A stretch of DNA of 64,000 bases from Kitasatospora phosalacinea (GTDB lineage Bacteria; Actinomycetota; Actinomycetes; Streptomycetales; Streptomycetaceae). Both the position numbers and the translations under genes were made by a program. Below the pieces are notes generated by a model, which saw only the letters and a list, made by a program, of their open reading frames with translations, did not search any database and was not told the origin of the DNA. Positions 35,279 through 43,473 of the stretch are shown piece after piece. Position 1 is the first letter of the stretch. Every line of letters starts with the position of its first letter. Where the stretch lies: NCBI RefSeq assembly GCF_030268885.1, contig NZ_BSSA01000002.1, forward strand, positions 372,001 to 436,000, read 5' to 3'.

Positions 35279-36472
35279 ATGACAGCGCTCGCCACCCCGG
35301 CACCCTCGGCCCGCCGCCTGCGCACCCGGGCCACCCTGCTCGCCGTCCTCAGCGAACACGGCACGCTCAGCCGCGCCGAGATCAGCCGACTCACCGGGCT
35401 CTCCCGCTCCGCCGTCAGCAGCGCCGTCACCGACCTGCTCGACGAGGGACTCGTCAGCGAGACCACCTCGCCCGCCCCCGCCACCGCGGGCCGCGGCCGC
35501 CGCGCCGCCGCCGTCACCCTGCGCCGCGCCCACGCCCTGGTGCTCGCCTTCGACTTCGGCCACACCCACGTCACCGCCGCCGTCGCCGACACCACCGGCA
35601 CCGTCCTCGGCGAGGCCACCGCCCACCTCGACGTCGACAACCACCCGCGCGAGGTCCTCGACGCCGCCGAGAGCCTCGCCCGGCAGGCCCTGGACGCCGC
35701 CGGGCACCGCCTCGACGAGATCACCGCCCTCGCCGCGGGCATCCCCGGCGCCCTCGACACCCGCACCAACGTGGTCCGCGCCCCCTCCACCCTCTCCCAG
35801 TGGATCGGCATGGACCCCGCCGCCGAACTCGGCCGGGTCTTCGGCCGCCCGGTCGCCGTCGGCAACGACGCCGAGATGGGCGCCCGCGGCGAACGCGCCT
35901 ACGGCACCGGCCACACCGTCAACGACCTCGTCTACGTCAAGGCCTCCACCGGCATCGGCGCCGGGCTCCTGCTCGACGGACGCATCTACCGCGGTGCCAG
36001 CGGCATCTCCGGCGAGATCGGCCACATCCAGCTCCCCGACACCGGCACCTGGTGCCGCTGCGGCAACCGCGGCTGCCTGGAGTCCGTCGCCTCCATCGTC
36101 GAGGTCCGCCGCCGCCTGGTCCACGTCCTCGCCCCCGGCGCGCGTCCCGGCGAGACCGTCGACCTCCCCCCGCTCGACCGCCTCGCCGACGTCCCCGCCG
36201 CCGCCCGCGTCATCGGCGAAGCCGGGCGCACCATCGGCCGCGTCCTCGCCGACCTGGTCAACTGCCTCAACCCCGCCGCCATCATCATCGGCGGCGAACT
36301 CGGCCAGGCCGGCGACCCCCTCGTCCACGGCATCCGCGAATCCGTCGACCGCTACGCCCAACCCGCCGTCGCCGAAGCCGTCGACATCCGCGCCACCCGC
36401 CTCGGCCTCCGCTCCGAGCTCTACGGCGCCATCGACGCCGCGATCACGGTCGCCACCACCCGCACCCACTGA
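35279..36472 (+). CDS. ROK-family transcriptional regulator
   Basis: Protein of 397 aa. An N-terminal winged helix-turn-helix (residues 15-65, LSRAEISRLTGLSRSAVSSAV) precedes the ROK sugar-kinase-like fold: FDFGHTHVTAAV (phosphate loop, DxGxT altered to DFGHT), GIPGALDTRTN, STGIGAGLLLDGRIYRG, EIGHIQLP and the zinc/ROK signature CRCGNRGCLES. The replaced kinase residues and the DNA-binding head mark a regulator rather than a glucokinase. Its position beside xylFGH makes it the probable xylose-operon repressor (compare rok7B7/SCO6008). ATG at 35279. Confidence 0.9.
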   Translation: MTALATPAPSARRLRTRATLLAVLSEHGTLSRAEISRLTGLSRSAVSSAVTDLLDEGLVSETTSPAPATAGRGRRAAAVTLRRAHALVLAFDFGHTHVTAAVADTTGTVLGEATAHLDVDNHPREVLDAAESLARQALDAAGHRLDEITALAAGIPGALDTRTNVVRAPSTLSQWIGMDPAAELGRVFGRPVAVGNDAEMGARGERAYGTGHTVNDLVYVKASTGIGAGLLLDGRIYRGASGISGEIGHIQLPDTGTWCRCGNRGCLESVASIVEVRRRLVHVLAPGARPGETVDLPPLDRLADVPAAARVIGEAGRTIGRVLADLVNCLNPAAIIIGGELGQAGDPLVHGIRESVDRYAQPAVAEAVDIRATRLGLRSELYGAIDAAITVATTRTH

Positions 36473-36625
36473 ACCCCGCTGCGCGGGTGGCCCGTCTCAC
36501 GTTGGTTCGACGTGCCTCATCGAAGTCGGACCGACTCTCCATGACCTTGGCTCAGTGCGTGCCGCACCGGCGCTCCCGGCCACCGGCCCGCTGCAGCGTG
36601 GACCCTAGGAGGGCGTCGTGTCCGT

Positions 36626-37504
36626 CTACCGGGTTCGACCGGCCGCGCCATCCAGCGCGAGCCGCCCCTCGACCAAGGTGCGTACCCCGCCGCCGACAGC
36701 GGCGAGCAGGCCTCGGTCGGCGCGGTCGCGGGCCTCCACCCGGATCCTGGCGAAGCCGAGTTCGGCCGTGCCCTGGACGACGTCGAACGCCAGGTGTTCC
36801 TCGGGCTGCCCCCGGTGCGCGAACCACCCGGCCATTGCCAGCGCGGCCGAACCGGTGGCCGGGTCCTCCGCGCACACCGGCTCGGGAACGAAGACCCGGG
36901 CACGGACTTCGGGCAGCTGAGGTACGAACACCGCCACCCCGAAGACGTCGGCCAGCCCGGGGACCCGTTCGGGGAGTGCCTCGACCTCCAGCGGCAGGGC
37001 CCGGGCCGATCGGAGACCGGCGGCGTCCACCGGGAGACAGGCGAACCCCAGACCGGCGGAGGCCGGCAGCACCGGCCCCACGGCCGCGTCCGGGGCGAGC
37101 CCCACCGCCGCGCACACCAGGTCCGACGCGACGGGCGGACCCACCCGGCAGGGCCGTTCCTCCAGGGTGGCGCCCTCCGCTCCCGGCTCCACCCGCGCGC
37201 GAACGGTCCCGCCCCGTGTGCGCATCGCCACCCGGCCGGGCGCGGCCAGCCCCCACCGGACCGCCACGGCGGCCGCTCCGACCAGCGGATGGCCCGCGAA
37301 GTCCAGCTCCACGTAGGGGGTGAAGATCCGCACGTCCACCTCCCCGTCGTCGCCCCCGCTCAGGAAGACGGTCTCCGGCGCGGCCAGCCGGGCCGCCAGC
37401 CGCTGCATCAACGCGTCGTCGCACGCGCCCTCGCACCTGACCACGCCGAGCGGCCCCCCGCTCAGCGGTCCGCTCCCGAACACCTCGACCAGCTCGAACT
37501 CCAT
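36626..37504 (-). CDS. PhzF-family epimerase/isomerase-like protein
   Basis: Protein of 292 aa of the diaminopimelate-epimerase-like PhzF fold. N-terminal FELVEVFGSGPLSGGPLGVV, the core TPYVELDFAGHPLVGAAAVA, and near the C-terminus CAEDPATGSAALAMAGWFAHRG, which contains the conserved D-P-A-T-G-S-A segment. A PhzF-type catalytic Glu is usual near residue 45; here APETVFLS supplies it. The substrate is unknown. ATG at 37502-37504 fits the family start. It is convergent with the ROK gene and has no obvious pathway neighbours. Confidence 0.85.
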   Translation of the reverse strand: MEFELVEVFGSGPLSGGPLGVVRCEGACDDALMQRLAARLAAPETVFLSGGDDGEVDVRIFTPYVELDFAGHPLVGAAAVAVRWGLAAPGRVAMRTRGGTVRARVEPGAEGATLEERPCRVGPPVASDLVCAAVGLAPDAAVGPVLPASAGLGFACLPVDAAGLRSARALPLEVEALPERVPGLADVFGVAVFVPQLPEVRARVFVPEPVCAEDPATGSAALAMAGWFAHRGQPEEHLAFDVVQGTAELGFARIRVEARDRADRGLLAAVGGGVRTLVEGRLALDGAAGRTR

Positions 37505-37898
37505 GCGCGCCCCATCAGATCCGTCCCGTGCCCGGCCGAAGCAACGCCCGCGCCGGATTCTCGCCGTCACCGTCACCGTACTGAACGCCAACCGCCGTGT
37601 CGGCGAGCTCGCGCCCTGCGCAGCCGGTGACGTGTCCCGTCCCGCTGCCAGCGGCGGAGCACCTTGCTGACCGCCGCCCCCGCACTACCTGCTCAAGTCG
37701 CTGCTGCGCCAGGAACAAGCACGCAGCACAGGCCGAACCCGCCCTCTACGAGAACCCCAACGCGATCGAGGACGACACCTCCTGAACCCACGGTCGAACT
37801 TCGATGAGCCAAACCGCCACCGGTCGAACTTCGGTGAGACGGGTCAGCGGGGATGTGCCGGTCGGCCCGTTCTCGGGGGAGGGGTGTGCCGGGGGTTG
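37505..37898. other. 394 bases with decayed mobile-element-like sequence
   Basis: No intact gene. Two copies of CGGTCGAACTTCG(A/G)TGAG lie 30 bp apart at 37791 and 37821, as in the multiple terminal repeats of some insertion sequences. Just before them a plus-strand frame ends in ALYENPNAIEDDTS (stop at 37783-37785), which could be the tail of a lost gene. I could not assign a family. Everything else is GC-rich filler. Confidence 0.35.
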
Positions 37899-39140
37899 TC
37901 AGGGGAGCAGTCGGGCCCGTTCCGTGAGGTAGCGGCGTTCCGGGAGGGTGGGGGCCAGGGTGGCGGCGCGGCGGAAGGCTTCGGTGGCGGCGGGGGTGTC
38001 GCCGGTGCGCAGCAGGAGTTCGGCGCGGACGGCGTGGTAGCGGTGGTGGCGGGACAACTCGCCCTGCAGGGCGTCGAGTTCCTTGAGGGCGAGGGCGGGG
38101 CCGTGCACCTCGGCGAGGGCCACGGTGCGGTTGAGGGCGGGCATCGGGCCGGGGGCGACCCGCAGCAGGAGGTCGTACAGGGCGAGGATCTGCGGCCAGT
38201 CGGTGGCGGCCACGTCGGGGGCCTCGTCGTGCAGCGCGGCGATGGCGGCCTGCAGTTGGTAGGGGCCGACCCGGCCGGCCGGGAGGGCGCGTTCGACCAG
38301 GGAGACGCCCTCGGCGATGGCGGCGGCGTCCCAGCGGCTGCGGTCCTGCTCGGGCAGCGGGACGAGTTCGCCGTCGGGGCCGGTGCGGGCGGGGCGGCGG
38401 GCGTCGGTGAGGAGCATCAGGGCGAGCAGCCCCATCACCTCGGCGTCCCGGGGGAGCAGCCGGTGCAGCAGCCGGGTCAGCCGGATCGCCTCGTCGGTGA
38501 GTCGGGTGGCGGTGAGGTCCTCGCCTCCGGTGGCGGTGTAGCCCTCGTTGAAGACCAGGTAGAGCACCTGCAGGACCTCGCGCAGCCGTCCGTCGGCCTC
38601 GTCCGGGCCGGGGAGGGCGAACGGCAGGCCGGAGGTGCGGATGGTCTGCTTGGCCCGGCTGATCCGCTGCGCCATGGTGGCCTCCGGCACCAGGAACGCG
38701 GCCGCGATCTGGGCGGTGCTCAGGCCGCCGACCGCGCGCAGGGTCAGGGCGATCCGGCTGGGCGCGGTCAGGGCGGGGTGGCAGCACAGGAAGAGCAGGG
38801 CCAGCGAGTCGTCTCGGTCGGTGTCCGGGTCGGCGTCGGCGGGGCGGCCGAGCAGTTCGGACTGCGGGGTGGCGAGGAAGAGCCGCTCCTCGCGCTCGCG
38901 CCGGGCCCGGTCGGCGCGGACCAGGTCGACCAGCCGCCGGGAGGCCACCGTCACCAGCCAGCCGCGCGGGTTGTCGGGCCGCCCGTCCCGCGGCCACTGT
39001 TCGGCGGCGGCGAGCAGCGCCTCCTGGACGGCGTCCTCGCAGGCGTCGAACGCCCCGGCGTGGCGGCGCAGCAGCGCCGCCAGGACCTGCGGCGCGAGTT
39101 CGCGCAGCAGGTCCTGGTCGGCGGGAGCGGGGAGGCTCAC
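37899..39140 (-). CDS. ECF sigma factor with C-terminal TPR-like domain (ECF42-type)
   Basis: Protein of 413 aa. Sigma-2 region (ACEDAVQEALLAAAEQWP, NPRGWLVTVASRRLVDLVR) and sigma-4 region (GGLSTAQIAAAFLVPEATMAQRI) occupy about 1-180. A long DUF6596/TPR-like extension to the C-terminus includes YLVFNEGYTATGG and ALAEVHGPALALKELDAL. This architecture with an adjacent DGPF/YCII gene defines ECF42 sigma factors. No anti-sigma gene is present; the extension is thought to control activity. GTG at 39138-39140 overlaps the YCII stop (GTGA), so the pair is coupled. Confidence 0.9.
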   Translation of the reverse strand: MSLPAPADQDLLRELAPQVLAALLRRHAGAFDACEDAVQEALLAAAEQWPRDGRPDNPRGWLVTVASRRLVDLVRADRARREREERLFLATPQSELLGRPADADPDTDRDDSLALLFLCCHPALTAPSRIALTLRAVGGLSTAQIAAAFLVPEATMAQRISRAKQTIRTSGLPFALPGPDEADGRLREVLQVLYLVFNEGYTATGGEDLTATRLTDEAIRLTRLLHRLLPRDAEVMGLLALMLLTDARRPARTGPDGELVPLPEQDRSRWDAAAIAEGVSLVERALPAGRVGPYQLQAAIAALHDEAPDVAATDWPQILALYDLLLRVAPGPMPALNRTVALAEVHGPALALKELDALQGELSRHHRYHAVRAELLLRTGDTPAATEAFRRAATLAPTLPERRYLTERARLLP

Positions 39141-39490
39141 TTGGCCTCGTGCAGGATCGGCCAGAGCTCGACCGGTTCGCGGTCGGCCCAGGGCATGTCG
39201 GCGGCGATCTCCAGGGCGCGCTCCTCGCTGTCGACGTCGAGGAGGTAGAAGCTGGCCATGTACTCCTTGGTCTCCAGGTAGGGGCCGTCGCTGACCACCG
39301 GCAGCCCGTCCTTGCGCCCCACCATCCGGCAGGCCGCGGCGTCGCCGAGACCGTAGGCGCCGATCAGCTCGCCGCTCTCCTGGTAGCGCTTGTTGAAGGC
39401 GTCCTGCTGGGCGATCGCCTCGGTCCAGCCCTCGGCCGGCAGCGAGTCCCACTTCTCCTGGTTGCCGTAGGTCATCAGCAGGTACTTCAC
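39137..39490 (-). CDS. YCII/DGPF-domain protein
   Basis: Protein of 117 aa: KYLLMTYGNQEKWDSLP at the start and VVSDGPYLETKEYMASFYLLD in the middle, the DGPF motif in its DGPY form. It is the usual partner of ECF42 sigma factors and sits upstream of the sigma gene with a 4-base overlap. Fold: dimeric ferredoxin-like; a ligand-binding or sensory role is suspected but unproven. GTG at 39488-39490 gives the family N-terminus. Confidence 0.9.
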   Translation of the reverse strand: MKYLLMTYGNQEKWDSLPAEGWTEAIAQQDAFNKRYQESGELIGAYGLGDAAACRMVGRKDGLPVVSDGPYLETKEYMASFYLLDVDSEERALEIAADMPWADREPVELWPILHEAK

Positions 39491-39618
39491 GGGGACCACG
39501 TCCTCTTCGTCTCGTCGTGCGGTGCGTGCTTGCGTCCAGTGGTCGGAGCCGGGGGGACGGTCTCTACATGCGGCCGGAGGTTTTTCGAAGGAATCTTCCG
39601 GCGGCGCGTCCTCGCAGG

Positions 39619-40419
39619 TCAGACGGCGGGCGGGGTCCAGACGTACGGGGTGGTGGTGGTCACGGCGTGCATGCCGAGGCGGCGGAGGATGGGGGTGCTG
39701 TCGGGGGAGGCGTCGACCTGGAGGTGCCGGATGCCGTGGTCGAGGGCCCAGCGGGCGCGGTGGGCGACCAGGGCGCGGTAGATGCCGCGGCCGCGCCAGG
39801 CGGCGAGGGTGGAGCCGCCCCAGAGGCCGCCGAAGCCGGTGCCGGGGGTGCTGGTGAGCCAGGCGGCGGAGACCACCTCGGGGCGGGGGGCGTCGGTCTC
39901 GGCGACCAGGACGAGGAAGTTCCCGGTGTCCGCGGCGCGGGAGGCGAGGTCGTCGGCGAGCCAGGACCAGTCCTCGCCCCAGACCTCGGTCTCCATCGCG
40001 GCGATCCGCCGCATGTCGGCGGGGTCGGTGACCCGGCGGACGGTGACGCCCTCGGGGGCGGGGGTGGGGACGGCGAGTTCGGCGGCGAGGCCGATCAGGA
40101 CGGTCTCGGGCTCCTCGCCGACGAACCCGGCGGCGGTGAGCCGCTCGGGGAGGTCGGCGGGCAGGTCGTGGCCGCGGGTCTTCCACTCGACGGCCTCGCC
40201 GCGGGCGGCGAAGAACTCGCGCTGGCGGGCGATGAGCGCGTCGAGCTCCTCGCCGCGCAGGCCGAGGTCGGGGCGGGGGGAGGTGACGAAGCCGCGGAAG
40301 CCGCCGTACTTGCGCAGCAGCGGGCCGTCGCTGTCGTGGGTCTCGCCCTCGCCGCGGGCGCCGAGTCCGCGCATGTGCTCGTCGTAGGCCGCGAGCAGGG
40401 CCGTGGTCAGTTCGGTCAC
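39619..40419 (-). CDS. GNAT-family N-acetyltransferase
   Basis: Protein of 266 aa. The N-terminal ~120 residues are a helical domain containing EELDALIARQREFFAARGE. The C-terminal GNAT core starts at GVTVRRVTDPADMRRIAAME and has the acetyl-CoA pyrophosphate loop in WRGRGIYRALVAHRARWA (R/Q-x-x-G-x-G/A pattern, here R-G-R-G-I-Y). It ends IRHLQVDASPDSTPILRRLGM. The substrate is unknown. GTG at 40417-40419. Divergent from the MerR gene. Confidence 0.85.
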   Translation of the reverse strand: MTELTTALLAAYDEHMRGLGARGEGETHDSDGPLLRKYGGFRGFVTSPRPDLGLRGEELDALIARQREFFAARGEAVEWKTRGHDLPADLPERLTAAGFVGEEPETVLIGLAAELAVPTPAPEGVTVRRVTDPADMRRIAAMETEVWGEDWSWLADDLASRAADTGNFLVLVAETDAPRPEVVSAAWLTSTPGTGFGGLWGGSTLAAWRGRGIYRALVAHRARWALDHGIRHLQVDASPDSTPILRRLGMHAVTTTTPYVWTPPAV

Positions 40420-40504
40420 CGGGCGAGCGTAACGATCACCGCGGGGCGGTGGACAGGGAGAAGGGGCTGGCGTTGACGTCGGGGTGAAGGTCTAGCGTCG
40501 TGGC

Positions 40505-40921
40505 ATGCGGATCGGCGAACTGGCACGGCGGGCGGGCACCACCACCCGGGCGCTGCGTTACTACGAGTCGCGCGGGCTGCTGCCCGCGCGGCGCGGGGGC
40601 AACGGGTACCGGGCGTACGACGAGGAGGACCTGCGGCTGCTGCGGCAGATCCGGGTGCTGCAGGACTTCGGGTTCGAGCTGGAGGAGACCCGGCCGTTCG
40701 TGGAGTGCCTGCGGGCGGGTCACCCGGCGGGTGACTCCTGCCCGGCCTCGCTGGAGGTGTACCGGGCGAAGCTGGCCGAACTGGACGCGATGGTGGCCCG
40801 GTTGAGCGAGGTCCGGGAGGTGCTGGCGGGGCAGCTGGCGCAGGCCGAGGCGGCGCGCGACGCGCTGGCCGGGGCCGGGCCGGGGGAGCCGCGCTGCGAG
40901 CTGGTCCGCACCGAGGAGTGA
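40505..40921 (+). CDS. MerR-family regulator with two cysteines
   Basis: Protein of 138 aa. Winged helix RIGELARRAGTTTRALRYYESRGLL (2-26), then GYRAYDEEDLRLLRQI and a dimer helix. Cys residues occur in the effector region (CLRAGHPAGDSCP), so metal or thiol sensing is possible. ATG at 40505; a candidate -35 (TTGACG) and TAGCGT -10-like hexamer just upstream would give an almost leaderless message. The next gene, a thioredoxin, begins 31 bases downstream and is probably its regulated partner. Confidence 0.88.
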   Translation: MRIGELARRAGTTTRALRYYESRGLLPARRGGNGYRAYDEEDLRLLRQIRVLQDFGFELEETRPFVECLRAGHPAGDSCPASLEVYRAKLAELDAMVARLSEVREVLAGQLAQAEAARDALAGAGPGEPRCELVRTEE

Positions 40922-40952
40922 CGACGGGGACGACGAGCGTCAGGAGGACGCG

Positions 40953-41276
40953 ATGGGTGGCGTGCGCAGTGTGACGGACCGGGACTTCGCGAGCGAGGTG
41001 CTGGCGGCCGAGGGGCCGGTGCTGGTGGAGTTCACCGCCGAGTGGTGCCCGCCGTGCCGGCAGTTGGCGCCGGTGCTGGCGGAGCTGGCCCGGGAGCAGG
41101 AGGGGAGGCTGGCGGTGGTGGCGCTGGACGTGGACGCGAACCCGGAGACCCGGGCGGCGTACGGGGTGCTGTCGATGCCGACGTTGATGGTGTTCAAGGG
41201 CGGCGAGCCGGTGCGGTCGATGGTGGGGGCGCGGGCGAAGAGCCGCCTGCTGCGGGAGCTCGACGACCTGCTGTAG
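40953..41276 (+). CDS. Thioredoxin with CPPC active site
   Basis: Protein of 107 aa. Thioredoxin fold with VLVEFTAEWCPPCRQLAPVL; the active site is WCPPC (31-35), not the usual WCGPC, which should raise the redox potential. The cis-Pro loop MPTLMVFKGGEPV is intact. It has a good ribosome site (AGGA before ATG 40953) and is cotranscribed with the MerR gene. The regulator's cysteines and the CPPC site together suggest a redox-responsive pair. Confidence 0.92.
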   Translation: MGGVRSVTDRDFASEVLAAEGPVLVEFTAEWCPPCRQLAPVLAELAREQEGRLAVVALDVDANPETRAAYGVLSMPTLMVFKGGEPVRSMVGARAKSRLLRELDDLL

Positions 41277-41340
41277 CGGGTGAGGTGCGTCACGGGGGCG
41301 GGGTCCGGGTGGATGCGAAGCACTGTCGCGTTGTAAAGTG

Positions 41341-41357
41341 CAACTAAATATTAGTTG
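41341..41357. promoter_or_regulatory. Palindromic MarR-type operator
   Basis: CAACTAA-ATA-TTAGTTG is a perfect 7-bp inverted repeat, 24-40 bases before the transporter-like gene (ATG 41381). A MarR regulator is encoded second in the same operon, and palindromic sites of this size are typical for that family, so autoregulation is likely. Confidence 0.7.
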
Positions 41358-41380
41358 TATTTGCCAACCATGGAGTTGCG

Positions 41381-42454
41381 ATGTCCTCGCTCCCGGCAGC
41401 CTCCCGCCCCGCCCTCCGGCACGTCCTCACCCACCTGGTCACCCCGCTGCTGATGTGCCTCGGCATGGGGATCGCCTACCTCTCCGCCTTCCACGCCCCC
41501 GCCCCGCACCAGCTGCCGGTCGCCGTGGTCGGCCAGGGCCCGCAGACCCAGGTGCTGGCGCAGACCCTCAAGGACAAGGCGGGCGACGGACTGGACGTCA
41601 CCACCGTGGCCGACGCCGACGCGGCCCGCACCCGGCTGCTCGACCGCGAGCTGGTCGCCGCCTACGTGCCGAGCGCCGACGCGCCGACCCTGCTGGTGGC
41701 CTCGGCGAACTCGGACACCTCGGCCACCGTCGCCGAGAAGGTGTTCACCAAGGTCGCCACCCAGCAGGGCAAGCCGCTGACCGTCCAGGAACTGACCCCG
41801 CTGCCGGCCGGTGACCCGACCGGGCAGGGCCTGTTCTTCCTGCTGGTGGCGCTGAGCATCGGCTCCTACGGCTCGGTCGCGGTGCTCGGCGCGGCCGGTG
41901 CGGCGCTGGGCATGCGGGTGCGGGCGCTGCTCGGCCTCGGCGTGGCGCTGGTGGTCAGCCTGTTCGGCGCGGCGCTGGCCGGGCCGGTGTTCCACCTGGT
42001 CGACCACGGCCTGCTCGGCGTCTGGGCGATGAGCTGGCTCTACTCGGCGGGCATCATCGCGATCGGCACCGCCCTGCACACCTTCCTCGGCCGGTGGACC
42101 ACGCTGACCATGATGGCGCTGTTCGTGATGCTCAACTTCACCAGCTCCGGCGGCATCTTCCGGCCCGAGCTGCAGAACGGCTTCTTCGGCGCCCTGCACT
42201 CCTTCTGGAACGGCGCGGGCTTCCTGGAGGGCGTCCGCGACCACGTCTACTTCGGCGGCCGGGCCGGGTTCGGCGGCCACGTCGCCACCCTGTTCTGCTG
42301 GCTCGCGGCGGGTGCGGTGCTGCTCCTGCTGGCCGCCCGCACCGAGCGGAGGCGGACCCTCGCGGCGGCCCCGGCGCAGCCCGTCGAGAAGGCCGCCGAC
42401 GAGCCCGCCGACGAGCCCGCCGAGGAGGAGATGGAGGAGGCGGTCGGCGTCTGA
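41381..42454 (+). CDS. ABC-2/YhgE-Pip-like membrane protein
   Basis: Protein of 357 aa. A first helix at about 15-35, an extracytoplasmic domain of about 130 residues (VAVVGQGPQTQVLAQTLK, DADAARTRLLDRELVAAYVPS), then five helices and a charged C-terminal tail rich in Glu/Pro. The one-plus-five helix arrangement with a large first loop is that of ABC-2-type or DUF3533/YhgE permeases. No ATPase gene is adjacent. ATG at 41381 has GGAG 6-9 bases upstream. It is under the palindromic operator and followed by its MarR regulator, a usual layout for drug-efflux-linked genes. Confidence 0.75.
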   Translation: MSSLPAASRPALRHVLTHLVTPLLMCLGMGIAYLSAFHAPAPHQLPVAVVGQGPQTQVLAQTLKDKAGDGLDVTTVADADAARTRLLDRELVAAYVPSADAPTLLVASANSDTSATVAEKVFTKVATQQGKPLTVQELTPLPAGDPTGQGLFFLLVALSIGSYGSVAVLGAAGAALGMRVRALLGLGVALVVSLFGAALAGPVFHLVDHGLLGVWAMSWLYSAGIIAIGTALHTFLGRWTTLTMMALFVMLNFTSSGGIFRPELQNGFFGALHSFWNGAGFLEGVRDHVYFGGRAGFGGHVATLFCWLAAGAVLLLLAARTERRRTLAAAPAQPVEKAADEPADEPAEEEMEEAVGV

Positions 42455-42508
42455 GTGCGGCTACCCCTACCGTGGTCCGCAACACCGCACGACGAAGGAG
42501 CCACCGCC

Positions 42509-42931
42509 ATGCCCGACCGCGACGCCGCGCTGGAGACCATCCAGCGGGAGCTGACCGCGTTCGCCCGCCGGGCCCGCCACAAGGCAGCCCAGCTGCACCC
42601 CGAGCTCTCGCTGGTCACGTACAGCATGCTCGACCTGGTCAAGGAGCGCGGTTCCTGCCGGGGTGCCGACCTGGCGGCGCACTTCATGCTCGACAAGTCC
42701 ACCGTCAGCCGCCAGGTCGGCGCGCTGGAGCGGCTCGGGCTGCTGGGCCGCAAGGCCGACCCGGACGACCAGCGCGGGCAGCTGTTGCACCTGACGGCCG
42801 CCGGGGAGCAGCTCCTCGCGGACGCGTACGAGCAGCGGCGGCGGGCCTTCACCGACCGCTTCACCTCCTGGGGCGACGAGGACCTGCACCGGTTCGCCGC
42901 CTACCTGGTCCGCTACGGCGAGTCCGAGTAG
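42509..42931 (+). CDS. MarR-family regulator
   Basis: Protein of 140 aa. Winged helix with LVTYSMLDLVKERGSCRGADLAAHFMLDKSTVSRQVGAL split across the usual helices, wing ADPDDQRGQLLHLTAAGEQLL, and a C-terminal dimer helix. The D-D-Q-R-G segment is the conserved MarR wing. ATG at 42509 lies 54 bases after the membrane-protein gene with GAAGGAG upstream. Likely represses its own operon from the site at 41341-41357. Confidence 0.92.
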   Translation: MPDRDAALETIQRELTAFARRARHKAAQLHPELSLVTYSMLDLVKERGSCRGADLAAHFMLDKSTVSRQVGALERLGLLGRKADPDDQRGQLLHLTAAGEQLLADAYEQRRRAFTDRFTSWGDEDLHRFAAYLVRYGESE

Positions 42932-42965
42932 GCGGCGCGGGGCGGGAGCCGGGAGGATGGCGGCC

Positions 42966-43391
42966 ATGGCCACGATGACCGAGCCCGAGTGGCGCGCCTT
43001 CCTCTCCCACGGCACCCGCACCGGCAAGCTCGCCACCACCCGCGCCGACGGCCGTCCGCACCTGGCCCCGGTCTGGTTCCTGCTCGACGGTGACGACCTG
43101 GTGTTCAACACCGGCCGGGACACCGTCAAGGGCCGCACCCTGCGCCGCGACGGCCGGGCCGCGCTGTGCGTGGACGACGACCGGCCGCCGTTCGCCTTCG
43201 TGCTGGTCGAGGGCGTGGCCGCGGTCAGCGAGGAGCTGGACGAGGTCCGGCACTGGGCGGGCCGGATCGCCGCCCGCTACATGGGCGAGGAGCGGGCCGA
43301 GGAGTACGCCGCCCGCAACGGCGTCCCGGGCGAGCTGCTGGTGCGGCTGCGGATCGGCAAGGTGCTCGCGCAGAGCGGCGTCGCCGACTGA
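42966..43391 (+). CDS. PPOX-class (F420/FMN-dependent) oxidoreductase
   Basis: Protein of 141 aa with the split-barrel fold: FLSHGTRTGKLATTRADGRPHLAPVWF is spread over the first strands, followed by FNTGRDTVKGRTLRRDGRAALCVDD and a helical tail. It resembles small F420-dependent reductases of actinobacteria. ATG at 42966 lies 9 bases after GGGAGG and is preferred to ATG 42957, which touches that site. It may belong to the MarR operon (34-base gap). Substrate unknown. Confidence 0.82.
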   Translation: MATMTEPEWRAFLSHGTRTGKLATTRADGRPHLAPVWFLLDGDDLVFNTGRDTVKGRTLRRDGRAALCVDDDRPPFAFVLVEGVAAVSEELDEVRHWAGRIAARYMGEERAEEYAARNGVPGELLVRLRIGKVLAQSGVAD

Positions 43392-43410
43392 GGACCCGCC
43401 CGGATCCCGC

Positions 43411-43441
43411 TTGACCCTCACGCCGCGTGAGGCCCCAGGCT
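43411..43441 (+). promoter_or_regulatory. MerR-type promoter with 19-bp spacer
   Basis: -35 TTGACC (43411-43416), 19-base spacer and -10-like CAGGCT (43436-43441). The spacer contains CCTCACG-CCG-CGTGAGG (43416-43432), a perfect 7-bp inverted repeat. Overlong spacers with a dyad between the hexamers are the hallmark of MerR-activated promoters. The MerR/TipA-like gene starts 33 bases farther on, so autoactivation is likely. Confidence 0.75.
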
Positions 43442-43473
43442 GGTCGCAACAGCGGCGGGAAGGAGGGAACGCG

